Numbered from the stretch's first letter, positions 1 to 7,368 are shown. The stretch is DNA of 39,067 nucleotides from Eubacterium sp. (GCA_017425345.1 JAFOML010000044.1:1-39067), one strand, 5' to 3'. The notes: generated by a model not told the origin, from the sequence alone. Program-made: numbers and translations.

Positions 1-206
1 ACGATCCGGATGCCCCGGCTTTTGAAAAATACTATAATGCCGCCTACGGGGAGGAGAATGAAGATCTTCCACCGGAAGCGGAGACAGTCTATGCTGCGGA
101 GACCATTGCGGTCGATATGCGGCAGGACTTCGCAGATGCTGCTGAAGCAGAGATGACGGGCGAGACGATGGCGGCATTTGATGAGACGACGCGAGTCGAT
201 CTGTAA
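1..206 (+). CDS. C-terminal end of an unknown acidic protein (5' end outside window)
   Basis: An open frame enters from the left edge (first full codon at base 3) and ends with TAA at 204-206, giving 67 residues. The tail is very acidic and Ala/Glu/Asp-rich (for example AYGEENEDLPPEAE) and ends in TRVDL. It has no cysteines and no obvious membrane segment. Codon use resembles the neighbours. I do not recognise the family; an acidic C-terminal tail of a larger protein is all that can be said. About 80 bases without a clear promoter or terminator separate it from the next gene, so the two could be co-transcribed. Confidence 0.5.
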   Translation, partial: DPDAPAFEKYYNAAYGEENEDLPPEAETVYAAETIAVDMRQDFADAAEAEMTGETMAAFDETTRVDL

Positions 207-287
207 AAGATTACATGTAGCGCTGCCGGAACGGACTATCACAGGCGCTGCTCCACAGTACCGGCAACAGAAAGAATGGAGAATGTC

Positions 288-1508
288 ATGGAAAAGGAAT
301 TGGATCAGATCACCTTAAAGATTGAAGAAGAAATCGATGCCCTCGCGCAAACCTCTATCCGGCACGGCGAATACTGGCGCGCCGGCTTTACACCTGAAGA
401 TAAGGCTTCCGTGGAGCTTTTGACCGGATGGCTCCGTGAGCGCGGCTTCCAGACCTATACGGACTGCGCAGGCAATCTGTTCGGCCGGATCGAAGGAAAG
501 GAGCCCGGCGTGATCCTGACCGGCGGCCATCGCGACACCGTCAAGCATGACGGAAAATACGGGTCCGGCCTGGGATGCATCACGGCGCTCGAAGCTGTGA
601 CAGAGCTTGTACAGGAGCTTGGGCAGCCGAAGAAGACCGTGGAAGTCGTCTTCACATCAGAGGAAGAAGGCAGCCGGTTCTTCACCGGTTTTTCGGGAAG
701 CAGAGCAATCGCGGGAGTCCTGACTGAGGCGCATCTGAAAGAGAAGGATGCGGATGGGATCACGCTGGAGCAGGCCATGACCGATGCCGGTTACTTTAAA
801 GGAGAGCTGCCGTCCGCCCGGAAGGATATCGAGCATTTCGTCAGTCTCAGTCCGGAGCAGGGGCAGGTCATGCTGCGCTCTATGGCGAAGGTCGGTCTGG
901 TGCAGTCCGTCGTAGGCATGCTGCTCGGCAGGATCACGATCCACGGGGAACAAAATCATGCGGGCACCACCCCCATGAGCCTGCGTCACGACCCGGTCGT
1001 CATGGCATCGAAGATCGTCGTGGATATGACCAAGTGGGCGAGAAACCGCAATGACCGCGTGGCATGCACGTTCGGCAATATCCGGGTATGGCCTGGAAAA
1101 TACAATACGATCGCGGGAGAAGTGGAGCTGACATTTGACTTCCGCTCTCCGAGAGAGGCCCTGCTTAGGGAGGCGCAGTCGTTGCTGAAGGAATTCTGCG
1201 TGGATTCCAAAGGAAAAGTTACCGTTGAATACGAAATCGTGACGAACGATGAGCCTGCCGATATGGATATCGACGGTGTTCTCGCGATGCGCGATATCGC
1301 AGCGGAGAGAAAGATGAGCTATATGCGTCTGGACAGCGGCGCCGGCCAGGACGCGCAGATTCTCGCGCATATCTGCCCGTGCAACATGATCTTCGTTCCT
1401 AGCGAGAAAGGTATTGCGCACTCACCGCTGGAGCATACGGCCAGAGAAGATTTTGCCGACGGATATGTCGTGCTTAGAGAATATCTCCGCAAGCTTGCGT
1501 GGGACTAA
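288..1508 (+). CDS. M20-family amidohydrolase (HyuC/AllC/carbamoylase type), divergent metal site
   Basis: The protein is about 406 aa, the usual length of N-carbamoyl-amino-acid hydrolases and allantoate amidohydrolases. These are di-metal enzymes that hydrolyse C-N bonds of carbamoyl or ureido substrates. Family landmarks in order are GHRDT (about 80-84), SEEEGSRF (about 125-132) with GSRAIAG, the dimerisation-domain motif NHAGTTPM, NTIAGEVELTFDFR, and a C-terminal SGAGQDA followed by FVPSEKGIAHSPLE. Compared with the family pattern, the bridging Asp of 'YDG' is Gly (YGSG), the His of 'LHIEQG' is Ser (LSPEQG), and 'SGAGHDA' reads SGAGQDA. The metal site is therefore altered and the substrate cannot be assigned. 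I chose the ATG at 288 because GGAG lies 6 bases upstream; the ATG at 276 has a weaker site. It converges with arcA, so a link to arginine/ureido metabolism is possible but inferred. Confidence 0.85.
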   Translation: MEKELDQITLKIEEEIDALAQTSIRHGEYWRAGFTPEDKASVELLTGWLRERGFQTYTDCAGNLFGRIEGKEPGVILTGGHRDTVKHDGKYGSGLGCITALEAVTELVQELGQPKKTVEVVFTSEEEGSRFFTGFSGSRAIAGVLTEAHLKEKDADGITLEQAMTDAGYFKGELPSARKDIEHFVSLSPEQGQVMLRSMAKVGLVQSVVGMLLGRITIHGEQNHAGTTPMSLRHDPVVMASKIVVDMTKWARNRNDRVACTFGNIRVWPGKYNTIAGEVELTFDFRSPREALLREAQSLLKEFCVDSKGKVTVEYEIVTNDEPADMDIDGVLAMRDIAAERKMSYMRLDSGAGQDAQILAHICPCNMIFVPSEKGIAHSPLEHTAREDFADGYVVLREYLRKLAWD

Positions 1509-1517
1509 AAAACGAGC

Positions 1518-1549
1518 CCGCCTGTGTGCCGTAAGGCAGAGGCAGGCGG
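1518..1549 (-). terminator. Possible second terminator for the leftward arcA transcript
   Basis: CCGCCTG (1518-1524) pairs with CAGGCGG (1543-1549), with an inner GCC/GGC pair. Read on the minus strand, the hairpin is followed by CTCGTTTTTT, which fits a backup terminator for arcA just past the 3' end of the convergent M20 gene. No T-run follows it on the plus strand. Confidence 0.35.
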
Positions 1550-1640
1550 TCCCGGCGGAAGTATATCGCGACTTCCATGATTTTTTATACACCGATGCTA
1601 TCATTGTAAACCGATAGAATTCAAAAAAAGAGAAATGAAA

Positions 1641-1673
1641 ATGCCTGCACGGCCGAAGTGGCTGTGCAGGCAT
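1641..1673 (-). terminator. Rho-independent terminator between arcA and the M20 gene
   Basis: A perfect 10-bp stem, ATGCCTGCAC (1641-1650) with GTGCAGGCAT (1664-1673), encloses a 13-base loop. On the minus strand it is followed by TTTTCATTTCTCTTTTTTT, a good U-tract for ending arcA. On the plus strand CTGTTTTT follows, so it may also stop the convergent M20 transcript. Confidence 0.8.
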
Positions 1674-1683
1674 CTGTTTTTCA

Positions 1684-2901
1684 TTACAGAGCAGCTCTGT
1701 CAATCGGGCAGCACATGCATCTGGTGCCGCCTCTGCCTCTGGACAGCTCGGAACCGGAGATCGTGATGACCTCGATGCCGGCCTTATCCATCATGTCGTT
1801 GGTGATGTAGTTACGGGCATAAGCGACGACCTTACCCGGAGCGATTGCCAGTACGTTCGCGGCATCACTCCACTGCTCTCTCTGTGCAGCCAGTTCATCT
1901 GCGCCTCCGCAAGGGATCAGTTCGACCGACGGGAGCTTGAGTTCGGTAGCCAGGACATCCTTCAGGGAACCGGTCATGGTCTTCAGGATCGGCTCTCCGC
2001 CTGCGCCTGCCGTGATCTCGAATCTCTGCGGCAGTCTCTCCATCTCCGGATGGATCGCGAACTTGTCATAGTCGACCATGGTGAACAGGGTATCCAGGTG
2101 CATGTAAGCACGGATCTTCGGAATATCGAATACCAGGATCTTCTTGAAGTCGGTGCCGTTAAAGATGTTCTTCGCGAACTCCTCAATGCCCTTGGCGGTT
2201 GTTCTGGAACCGAGACCGAGCGCCAGTACCTCGTCGTTCAGCACGTGGATGTCGCCGCCTTCCAGGCAGTAAGCGCCATCGTACTTGTACAGAAGCGGAG
2301 TGCCTTCCGGTACCAGATCGCGGTCATACTGATACAGATACTTGTAGAGGACCGCTTCTCTCTTACGGGTCTCTGTGCACATCGGATGCACAGTCATGCC
2401 GTTTCCGACGAATGCGCCCGGATCTCTGGTGAAGTATGCGTTCGGAAGTGGATCCAGATAGAACGGATACGAAGAGGAGATCAGGTCTGCCAGCGTCTTG
2501 GCTTTGATGCTGGTCACCGCTTCCTTCTTGATGCCGCGGATCAGAGTCTTGACCATATCAGCCGGCTCCTTGGCCAGCAGATAGTTCGTCAGAGCTTCCA
2601 AAACGCCCGGGGACTTGATGCCGGACTCGTCCAGCATTTCCTGTACAAACTGTGCCTTGATATCAGTATCGGAAAGAACCTTAGCGACCTCGTCAACCAG
2701 ATAGACGACTTCTGCGCCATTGTCTCTCAGTGTCTTAACAAAGTTATCGTGTTCTCTCTGTGCTACCTTCAAGAACGGAATATCGTCGAACAGAAGACGT
2801 TCAAAGTTCTCCGGGACCAGTCCCTCCACTTCGCTGCCGATGCGGTGGAGCATAACCTTTTTCAAAGTTCCGATTTCGGAATAGATATTGATTCCTGCCA
2901 T
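1684..2901 (-). CDS. arcA: Arginine deiminase
   Basis: The 405-aa protein converts L-arginine to citrulline and ammonia in the cytoplasm, the first step of the arginine deiminase (ADI) pathway that yields ATP and neutralises acid. Typical ADI blocks are present: FTRDPGAF near residue 160, EGGDIHVL with the catalytic acid, [11 protein letters not shown] with the catalytic His, and the C-terminal [12 protein letters not shown] that carries the nucleophilic Cys. Length matches the family (about 405-410 aa). The start follows GAGGTG by 7 bases on the minus strand. No arcB, arcC or arginine/ornithine antiporter is adjacent in the window, so the rest of the pathway must lie elsewhere. A promoter and an ARG-box-like palindrome lie upstream, and two hairpins lie downstream. 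Confidence 0.96.
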   Translation of the reverse strand: MAGINIYSEIGTLKKVMLHRIGSEVEGLVPENFERLLFDDIPFLKVAQREHDNFVKTLRDNGAEVVYLVDEVAKVLSDTDIKAQFVQEMLDESGIKSPGVLEALTNYLLAKEPADMVKTLIRGIKKEAVTSIKAKTLADLISSSYPFYLDPLPNAYFTRDPGAFVGNGMTVHPMCTETRKREAVLYKYLYQYDRDLVPEGTPLLYKYDGAYCLEGGDIHVLNDEVLALGLGSRTTAKGIEEFAKNIFNGTDFKKILVFDIPKIRAYMHLDTLFTMVDYDKFAIHPEMERLPQRFEITAGAGGEPILKTMTGSLKDVLATELKLPSVELIPCGGADELAAQREQWSDAANVLAIAPGKVVAYARNYITNDMMDKAGIEVITISGSELSRGRGGTRCMCCPIDRAAL

Positions 2902-2949
2902 GAATACACCTCATTTCTTCTATAAAACAAGATTCTTTACTATACTCCT

Positions 2950-2979
2950 ATTATAGCTTGCAGACCCGTTCGTTGTCTA
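2950..2979 (-). promoter_or_regulatory. Promoter of arcA
   Basis: On the minus strand a -35 TAGACA (2979-2974) and a -10 TATAAT (2955-2950) are separated by 18 bases. The start point would lie near 2943, about 40 bases before the arcA ATG. Confidence 0.6.
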
Positions 2980-2991
2980 CGAAAAAACGGA

Positions 2992-3009
2992 AATGGATAA
3001 CTATTCAGA
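2992..3009. promoter_or_regulatory. ARG-box-like operator (ArgR/AhrC) upstream of arcA
   Basis: The 18-base palindrome centred near 3000 reads TGGAT-AACT-ATTCA in its core. It differs at two positions from the general ARG-box pattern TNTGNATWWWWATNCANA. It sits about 55 bases upstream of the predicted arcA start point. That is where ArgR-type regulators activate arc genes in other Firmicutes; activation here is inference. Confidence 0.5.
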
Positions 3010-3027
3010 ATTGTGTATTGATTTAAG

Positions 3028-3195
3028 TCGGAGCGTAGCTCCTGGCGTGCTCGCACGTCAAGGACGTAGCGAATGACTGCAACGGGCGCCGGGAGCTTCA
3101 GCTCCTCCGGGTTTCAGTGGGGGATTATAACCCACCACTGAAAGTCGGAAATGGAACCCGCCGCCTATAGAGGCGGGGGACATCCGGCGCCCGTT
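3028..3195. repeat. Dense multi-hairpin element, possibly IS200/IS605-derived
   Basis: At least five hairpins are packed in about 170 bases: GGAGC/GCTCC (3030-3042), GGCGTGC/GCACGTC (3044-3059), GGAGC/GCTCC (3092-3105), a 9-bp TTTCAGTGG/CCACTGAAA stem extended by GGG/CCC (3112-3143), and CCGCCT/AGGCGG (3161-3176). The last three lie inside a perfect 12-bp inverted repeat, AACGGGCGCCGG (3081-3092) and CCGGCGCCCGTT (3184-3195). The 3' hairpin ending GGCGGGGGACATC resembles right ends of IS200/IS605 elements and omega-RNA 3' ends. TTGAT at 3018-3022 just before it resembles a known target motif. No transposase gene is adjacent. It fills most of the gap between arcA and sseB. Confidence 0.5.
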
Positions 3196-3219
3196 ATCCT
3201 TCGCTTTGAAAGAATAGGA

Positions 3220-3248
3220 TTGGAATCCGGGGAAAGTCATGGTATGAT
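3220..3248 (+). promoter_or_regulatory. Promoter of the SseB-domain gene
   Basis: TTGGAA (3220-3225) and TATGAT (3243-3248) are separated by 17 bases. The inferred start point lies about 37 bases before the ATG at 3292. Confidence 0.6.
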
Positions 3249-3291
3249 GATGGCAACGGCCGGTACTCCAGTGAGAGAAGTGAGGTTTCCC

Positions 3292-3711
3292 ATGGATGAT
3301 AAGCTTTATACGGAAAAGATGCTGCAGGACGGAAGCGAGCTCCTGTACCTGAAGAAGCGTTTCAATGAAAAGAAGACGAAAGAACAGCTTGACTGGCTGC
3401 TCGCATGCATCCGCGATTCCACGCTGATCGTGCCGCTGCTGCCGATCAGTCATAAGCCGGATCTCTGTGAGGATGATGACGGGAAGCGGTATCTGCCTGC
3501 TTTTTCCCAGACGCAGCAGATCCCGCCGGATTACGGGGAGGAATTTGACCTGACGCCGATGGCTTTTCTGTCCTGTGTCGAGCTGGCCAGATCCATGAGC
3601 GATGTAGTGGGAATTGCCCTGGATCCGTTCTCGGATGTAATGGTTCTGGAACACGACCTGATCGAAGCGGTTCTTCGGATTCCTTCCAGACGGTTCCCGG
3701 ATAAAAAATGA
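3292..3711 (+). CDS. SseB N-terminal-domain family protein
   Basis: The protein is about 139 aa. The region from VPLLP through YLPAFSQTQQIP to GIALDPFSDVMVLE matches the SseB N-terminal domain: a hydrophobic strand, an 'LPAF-T/S' motif, and a 'GIxxxPFxxxxVL' end. The domain is found alone or in multidomain proteins; its biochemical role is poorly defined. The ATG at 3292 is chosen because AAGTGAGG lies 6 bases upstream. The open frame extends further 5', but that part overlaps the structured element and looks non-coding. It is a single-gene transcription unit with its own promoter and a strong terminator. There is no signal peptide, so it is probably cytosolic. Confidence 0.8.
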   Translation: MDDKLYTEKMLQDGSELLYLKKRFNEKKTKEQLDWLLACIRDSTLIVPLLPISHKPDLCEDDDGKRYLPAFSQTQQIPPDYGEEFDLTPMAFLSCVELARSMSDVVGIALDPFSDVMVLEHDLIEAVLRIPSRRFPDKK

Positions 3712-3724
3712 TCGACTGCACCTG

Positions 3725-3755
3725 AAAGGGGTTCCGCCTTGCGCGGAACCCCTTT
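3725..3755. terminator. Bidirectional terminator between sseB-like gene and D,D-carboxypeptidase
   Basis: A perfect 13-bp stem, AAAGGGGTTCCGC (3725-3737) and GCGGAACCCCTTT (3743-3755), encloses a 5-base loop. It lies between two convergent genes and can serve both, although the T-run on the plus strand is short. Confidence 0.75.
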
Positions 3756-3776
3756 GATAGTTTCTCTCCCGTTCTG

Positions 3777-5345
3777 TTAATAGGCTTTAATGCCGTTTTC
3801 CACAGAGTATTTCATGTAATTAAAGAGGGCGATCGTATCATAGCGCTTGCTGGATGCGCGCATGACGACCGTAATATATATTTTCCCTCCGTAGTTAAAG
3901 GCGCCGCAGAAACAGTTTCCGGCCACGATCTCCGTTCCGGTCTTGATGCCGACGTTTCCGAATTCCCCAAGAACTGGATTCGTGTTGCCGACCCAGAAGG
4001 TGCGCTTGGACGTCGTGATCTTCTTGGAGCTTGTCTTGACGACCGTGCGGATCGTGGACATGTCGGAATTAGTCATGATATAGCGGCCGATCAGCGCCTG
4101 GTCATAAGCGGTGGACCAGTTTCCTTTTCCATTGTTGGTTCCGTCGCCTTCCAGCCCGTGCGCGTTCTTGAAGGTCGTAGCTGTGCAGCCGATCTCCTTG
4201 GCCTTGGTGTTCATCAGCTTGGCGAATTTAGCGGTGCTGCCGCTGATGCAGATGCCGCTGGATCCGGCAACCACGTTGGAACTCGGCAGGAGCATCGCAT
4301 AGAGCGCTTTCCGCTCAGTCATGTATTCTCCGGTGGCATATCCGTCGTAGTACGGCCCCCAGAGGTCATTGATCTCGTCTTTAGCTGCCTGCTTGATCGT
4401 GACCTTGTCAGACGGATCCATGTTCTCCTCCATGAGGATCGCGGTCATCATCTTGGTCATGGATGCGGGCGACATCTTGGCCTTTATCGCGTGATCGTAG
4501 AGGACATTCCCCTTTTCATCCATTACGATGCCGGCGCCCATACTGCCGACCTTATTGTACAGCTTGACGTTCTTCTTGACTTTCGGCAGTGCCGGAAGAT
4601 TCTTCGCGGCGTCAGGCGCTGTTGCAGGAACGGACACGCGCCATTTGGATTCATAGTGGGCCTTCCAGGTCTCCGGATAGGTCAGCTTGACCGTAGCAGA
4701 GTACTTGTTGGCCGTCTTGAAGGTCGCTTTCTTTTTCCAGTTTCCCGTGTTTTCGTTATAGATGTAAAGGCACACCTCGCGGCCGTAAGCCGGACAGATC
4801 GTGACGGAGTCTGTCATGGTCTTGGTGTAATCCTTGCTCATGGAAGTATCGACTCCCTTCAGCGACGTAGCGGTGAAAGGATCCTTCGAACGGTTGTGGA
4901 TCGTGATATCTGCCGATTTGCAGAGCTTCATGGCAGGAGTTCCCGCTGCAGAATTGGCAGCCACCTTGGGAACCTTAATACGCCAGGTCGTCGATGCGGC
5001 AGTCGTCCAGTCATTCGGGTAGGACACCTTGACCTTGGCGCTTTCCGCATTCTTGAGCGTATAGGTCGCTTTACACACCCACTTTCCAGAAGCGGCATCA
5101 TAATACATCAGCTGAACCGTACGGCCGTATGCGGGCGTGACGGTGATGGTGTCTGTCTGAGCCGCCTCAGTAGTAACCGGATCACGGAACGTATTAAGTC
5201 CGGCGATCGTCGTAGTCCGTGCAGTCGCAGCATAGGCGCAGTTCCCACCGGATAGCGGGGCGGCAGATGCGAGCAGCACAATAATTCCGATTGCAAACGC
5301 GACCGGAAGGACAACCCTTGCTGTTCTTCTCAAATCTCTCGTCAT
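3777..5345 (-). CDS. Serine-type D-Ala-D-Ala carboxypeptidase with two N-terminal repeat modules
   Basis: The protein is 522 aa and is exported. It has a basic N-terminus and a hydrophobic segment (about 11-30) with an Ala-rich end near 40, consistent with a signal peptide. Residues about 64-127 and 178-241 are two copies of one module, exactly 114 residues apart. Each has PAYGR, then KAT, then SYP/TYP plus W, then W-R-VP. The C-terminal half is a penicillin-binding D,D-carboxypeptidase (peptidase S11): SxxK is SMTK (295-298), SxN is SSN (355-357) and KTG is at 468-470. It should trim pentapeptides of peptidoglycan outside the membrane, and the repeats may bind the wall. I chose the ATG at 5345 because AGGGAG lies about 8 bases upstream; the frame runs 61 codons further 5', but that part crosses the promoter. 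No C-terminal membrane anchor is obvious. Confidence 0.9.
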   Translation of the reverse strand: MTRDLRRTARVVLPVAFAIGIIVLLASAAPLSGGNCAYAATARTTTIAGLNTFRDPVTTEAAQTDTITVTPAYGRTVQLMYYDAASGKWVCKATYTLKNAESAKVKVSYPNDWTTAASTTWRIKVPKVAANSAAGTPAMKLCKSADITIHNRSKDPFTATSLKGVDTSMSKDYTKTMTDSVTICPAYGREVCLYIYNENTGNWKKKATFKTANKYSATVKLTYPETWKAHYESKWRVSVPATAPDAAKNLPALPKVKKNVKLYNKVGSMGAGIVMDEKGNVLYDHAIKAKMSPASMTKMMTAILMEENMDPSDKVTIKQAAKDEINDLWGPYYDGYATGEYMTERKALYAMLLPSSNVVAGSSGICISGSTAKFAKLMNTKAKEIGCTATTFKNAHGLEGDGTNNGKGNWSTAYDQALIGRYIMTNSDMSTIRTVVKTSSKKITTSKRTFWVGNTNPVLGEFGNVGIKTGTEIVAGNCFCGAFNYGGKIYITVVMRASSKRYDTIALFNYMKYSVENGIKAY

Positions 5346-5375
5346 TCCATACTCCCTTAGGTGTTTCCATAACAC

Positions 5376-5398
5376 GTTATTGTTAACATGATAATAAC
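5376..5398. promoter_or_regulatory. Imperfect palindrome over the carboxypeptidase -10 region
   Basis: GTTATT (5376-5381) and AATAAC (5393-5398) form an inverted repeat around TGTTAACATG. It overlaps the predicted -10 of the leftward carboxypeptidase gene. It could be an operator; no regulator is identified. Confidence 0.25.
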
Positions 5399-5419
5399 TT
5401 TTTTTATGTCGGAAGTCAA
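5391..5419 (-). promoter_or_regulatory. Promoter of the D,D-carboxypeptidase gene
   Basis: On the minus strand, TTGACT (5419-5414) and TATTAT (5396-5391) have a 17-base spacer. They are about 46 bases from the ATG at 5345. Confidence 0.7.
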
Positions 5420-5486
5420 ACCGAAACCGATTGAATTCAGTGGGTTTTCGATGCTTTTTGGGACCACTCAGACGGATATTTCGCGT

Positions 5487-5524
5487 AATTGTCACCCTTT
5501 GCACAAAATATTGGGTTGACAATT
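5487..5524. promoter_or_regulatory. BirA-type biotin operator of bioY
   Basis: AATTGTCACCC (5487-5497) and GGGTTGACAATT (5513-5524) are near-perfect inverted half-sites 15 bases apart. They fit the BirA pattern TTGTNAAC-(14-16)-GTTNACAA with one mismatch in the left half. The right half covers the bioY -35 box, so biotin-loaded BirA should repress bioY. Confidence 0.75.
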
Positions 5525-5543
5525 GCAATGGGCAGTGTACAAT
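5516..5543 (+). promoter_or_regulatory. Promoter of bioY
   Basis: TTGACA (5516-5521) and TACAAT (5538-5543) have a 16-base spacer, about 32 bases from the bioY ATG. The -35 box is embedded in the right half of the BirA-type operator. Confidence 0.75.
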
Positions 5544-5574
5544 AAAGGCATAGGTTTTGAAGGAGGTCTCTATT

Positions 5575-6123
5575 ATGACGTATCAGAGTAAGGTAAAGGA
5601 TATGACGTTTACAGCACTTATGGCAGCAGTACTCTGTGCGGCTGGGCCTCTTTCCATTCCGATCGGTCCGGTTCCGATCGCGATCGGAAATCTGCTGATC
5701 CTTCTGTCGCTCTATGTTGTCGGCAGAAAAAAGGGAATGGCAGCGCTGCTTCTCTATCTGCTCCTGGGGCTTATCGGGCTTCCGGTGTTTGCCGGGTTTA
5801 CGGGAGGACCGCAGGTCGTTCTGGGACCGACCGGCGGCTATATCGTCGGCTATATCGCCATGGCTCTGATCGCGGGACCGGTAATCGACCGCTACTGCAA
5901 TAACCGTCTGATCTGCGTGATCGGCATGGTCGCCGCGACGCTCGTCCTGTATGCGCTCGGCACCGCATGGCTCGCGTATTCGGCGCATATGACCTTTACC
6001 GCAGCGCTGGCAGTCGGTGTTCTGCCGTTTGCGGCAATCGATCTGGCAAAGATCTGCCTCTGTGCGATCGTTGGACCGGTGATCCGGAATCGTCTGACCG
6101 CATCCGGACTCATGGCATACTAA
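5575..6123 (+). CDS. bioY: Biotin transporter substrate-binding membrane protein BioY
   Basis: The 182-aa hydrophobic protein has about six membrane segments. It carries the BioY signature near residues 77-95, where GGPQVVLGPTGGYIVGY matches the conserved GGPTGGYLxGF pattern. It is the S component of an ECF-type transporter that captures biotin at the membrane. Energy-coupling subunits (EcfA, EcfA', EcfT) are not in the window, so it probably shares a module encoded elsewhere. The ATG at 5575 follows AAGGAGG with an 8-base spacer; an in-frame TTG at 5557 lies upstream of that site and is rejected. It forms a single-gene unit with its own promoter, a BirA-type operator and a strong terminator. 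Confidence 0.93.
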   Translation: MTYQSKVKDMTFTALMAAVLCAAGPLSIPIGPVPIAIGNLLILLSLYVVGRKKGMAALLLYLLLGLIGLPVFAGFTGGPQVVLGPTGGYIVGYIAMALIAGPVIDRYCNNRLICVIGMVAATLVLYALGTAWLAYSAHMTFTAALAVGVLPFAAIDLAKICLCAIVGPVIRNRLTASGLMAY

Positions 6124-6143
6124 AATACTTTTGCAGGTACATG

Positions 6144-6166
6144 AAAACGGACTTCGTGTCCGTTTT
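6144..6166 (+). terminator. Terminator of bioY
   Basis: A 9-bp stem AAAACGGAC (6144-6152) and GTCCGTTTT (6158-6166) has a TTCGT loop and runs into a seven-T tract, a typical intrinsic terminator. Confidence 0.85.
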
Positions 6167-6185
6167 TTTCATGGGCAAAATCGGG

Positions 6186-6191
6186 TATAAT
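6186..6191 (+). promoter_or_regulatory. Possible -10 box for sbcD-sbcC-nudC
   Basis: A consensus TATAAT lies 40 bases before the sbcD ATG and just after the bioY terminator. No good -35 box is present at 16-18 bases upstream, where the terminator T-tract lies, so the promoter is only a suggestion. Confidence 0.35.
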
Positions 6192-6231
6192 AGGGGTAAG
6201 TAAAGAGCGTAGTCTAAAGCGAGGGATTTCC

Positions 6232-7368
6232 ATGAAACTGATTCATCTTTCTGATCTGCATCTCGGAAAACGGGTAAACGAGTTTTCCATGATCGAGGAT
6301 CAGCGATATATTCTCTTAAAGATCCTCGGCATCTGTGAGGAGGAAAAGCCGGATGCCGTGCTGCTGTCCGGGGATATCTATGACCGGTCGCTTCCGCCGG
6401 AAGAGGCGGTGCGGCTCTTTGACGAACTGCTGAGCCGGTTTGCCGGAATGAAGATCCCGGTATTTGCGATCAGCGGCAATCACGATTCGGCAGAACGTAT
6501 CGCGTTCGGCGGCAGACTCATGCATGCGAGCGGTGTGTACCTTTCTCCTGTGTACCGCGGGGAGATCCGGCCGGTCGAACTGACGGACGAGTATGGGCCG
6601 GTCCGTTTTTACCTGCTGCCGTTCCTGAAGCCGCTGCACGTCCGCCGCTATCACCCGGAGGAGACGATCGAGACCTATACGGACGCGATCCGTACCGTGG
6701 TGCGGGAGATGAAGCTCGACACTTCTGTACGGAACGTCCTGCTCGCCCATCAGCTGGTGACAGGGGCTGTGCGCTCTGAGTCGGAAGATGTCAGCATCGG
6801 AGGCCTGGACAATGTGGATGCGGATGTGTTTGAAGACTTTGATTATACCGCGCTGGGGCACCTGCACCGGCCGCAGAACGTCGGGAGCGAGAAGATCCGT
6901 TACTGTGGAACGCCTCTGAAATACTCGTTTGCCGAGGCGGACCATGACAAGTCGGTCAGCATCGTGACCCTTGGGGAGAAGGGGCAGCTTTCCGTGCGGA
7001 CCGTTCCTCTTGTTCCGCTGCGCGATATGCGGGAGATCCGGGGGAGCTATGAGGAGCTGACTTCGAAGGAGAACTATGCGGGGACTGCGACAGACGATTA
7101 CCTGCACGTGATCCTGACGGATGAGGAGGACGTGCCGGATGCGGTGGCAAGGCTCCGGACGATCTATCCGAACATCATGAAGCTGGATTATGATAACGTG
7201 CGCACGAGGAGCGGCGGGATCACGGCGTGGGACGCGCGCCCGGAGGAACAGACGCCGATTGCTCTGATTGGTGAGTTTTATGAAAAGCAGAACGGAAAGC
7301 CGATGGATGAGGCGCAGCAGGCATTCTGCGAGGAGCTGATCGGTACGATCTGGGAGGAAGAGCGATGA
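6232..7368 (+). CDS. sbcD: Nuclease SbcCD subunit D (Mre11-type phosphoesterase)
   Basis: The 378-aa protein is the nuclease half of the SbcCD (Mre11-Rad50) complex, which trims DNA ends and opens hairpins. Metallophosphoesterase motifs are visible: DLHLGK (8-13), GDIYDR (47-52), GNHDS (82-86), LLAHQ, and GHLHRPQ near 208. These supply the two-metal site. A GAGGG site precedes the ATG. The stop overlaps the sbcC start as ATGA, which suggests translational coupling and stoichiometric production with its ATPase partner. Confidence 0.95.
   Translation: MKLIHLSDLHLGKRVNEFSMIEDQRYILLKILGICEEEKPDAVLLSGDIYDRSLPPEEAVRLFDELLSRFAGMKIPVFAISGNHDSAERIAFGGRLMHASGVYLSPVYRGEIRPVELTDEYGPVRFYLLPFLKPLHVRRYHPEETIETYTDAIRTVVREMKLDTSVRNVLLAHQLVTGAVRSESEDVSIGGLDNVDADVFEDFDYTALGHLHRPQNVGSEKIRYCGTPLKYSFAEADHDKSVSIVTLGEKGQLSVRTVPLVPLRDMREIRGSYEELTSKENYAGTATDDYLHVILTDEEDVPDAVARLRTIYPNIMKLDYDNVRTRSGGITAWDARPEEQTPIALIGEFYEKQNGKPMDEAQQAFCEELIGTIWEEER

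Noticed and set aside
3151..3291. N-terminal extension of the SseB-domain protein
   Set aside because: The extension is the translated structured element and contains the predicted promoter; the ATG at 3292 has a good ribosome site.
5346..5528. 61-residue extension of the D,D-carboxypeptidase
   Set aside because: It crosses the promoter and would bury the signal peptide; the ATG at 5345 has an AGGGAG site.
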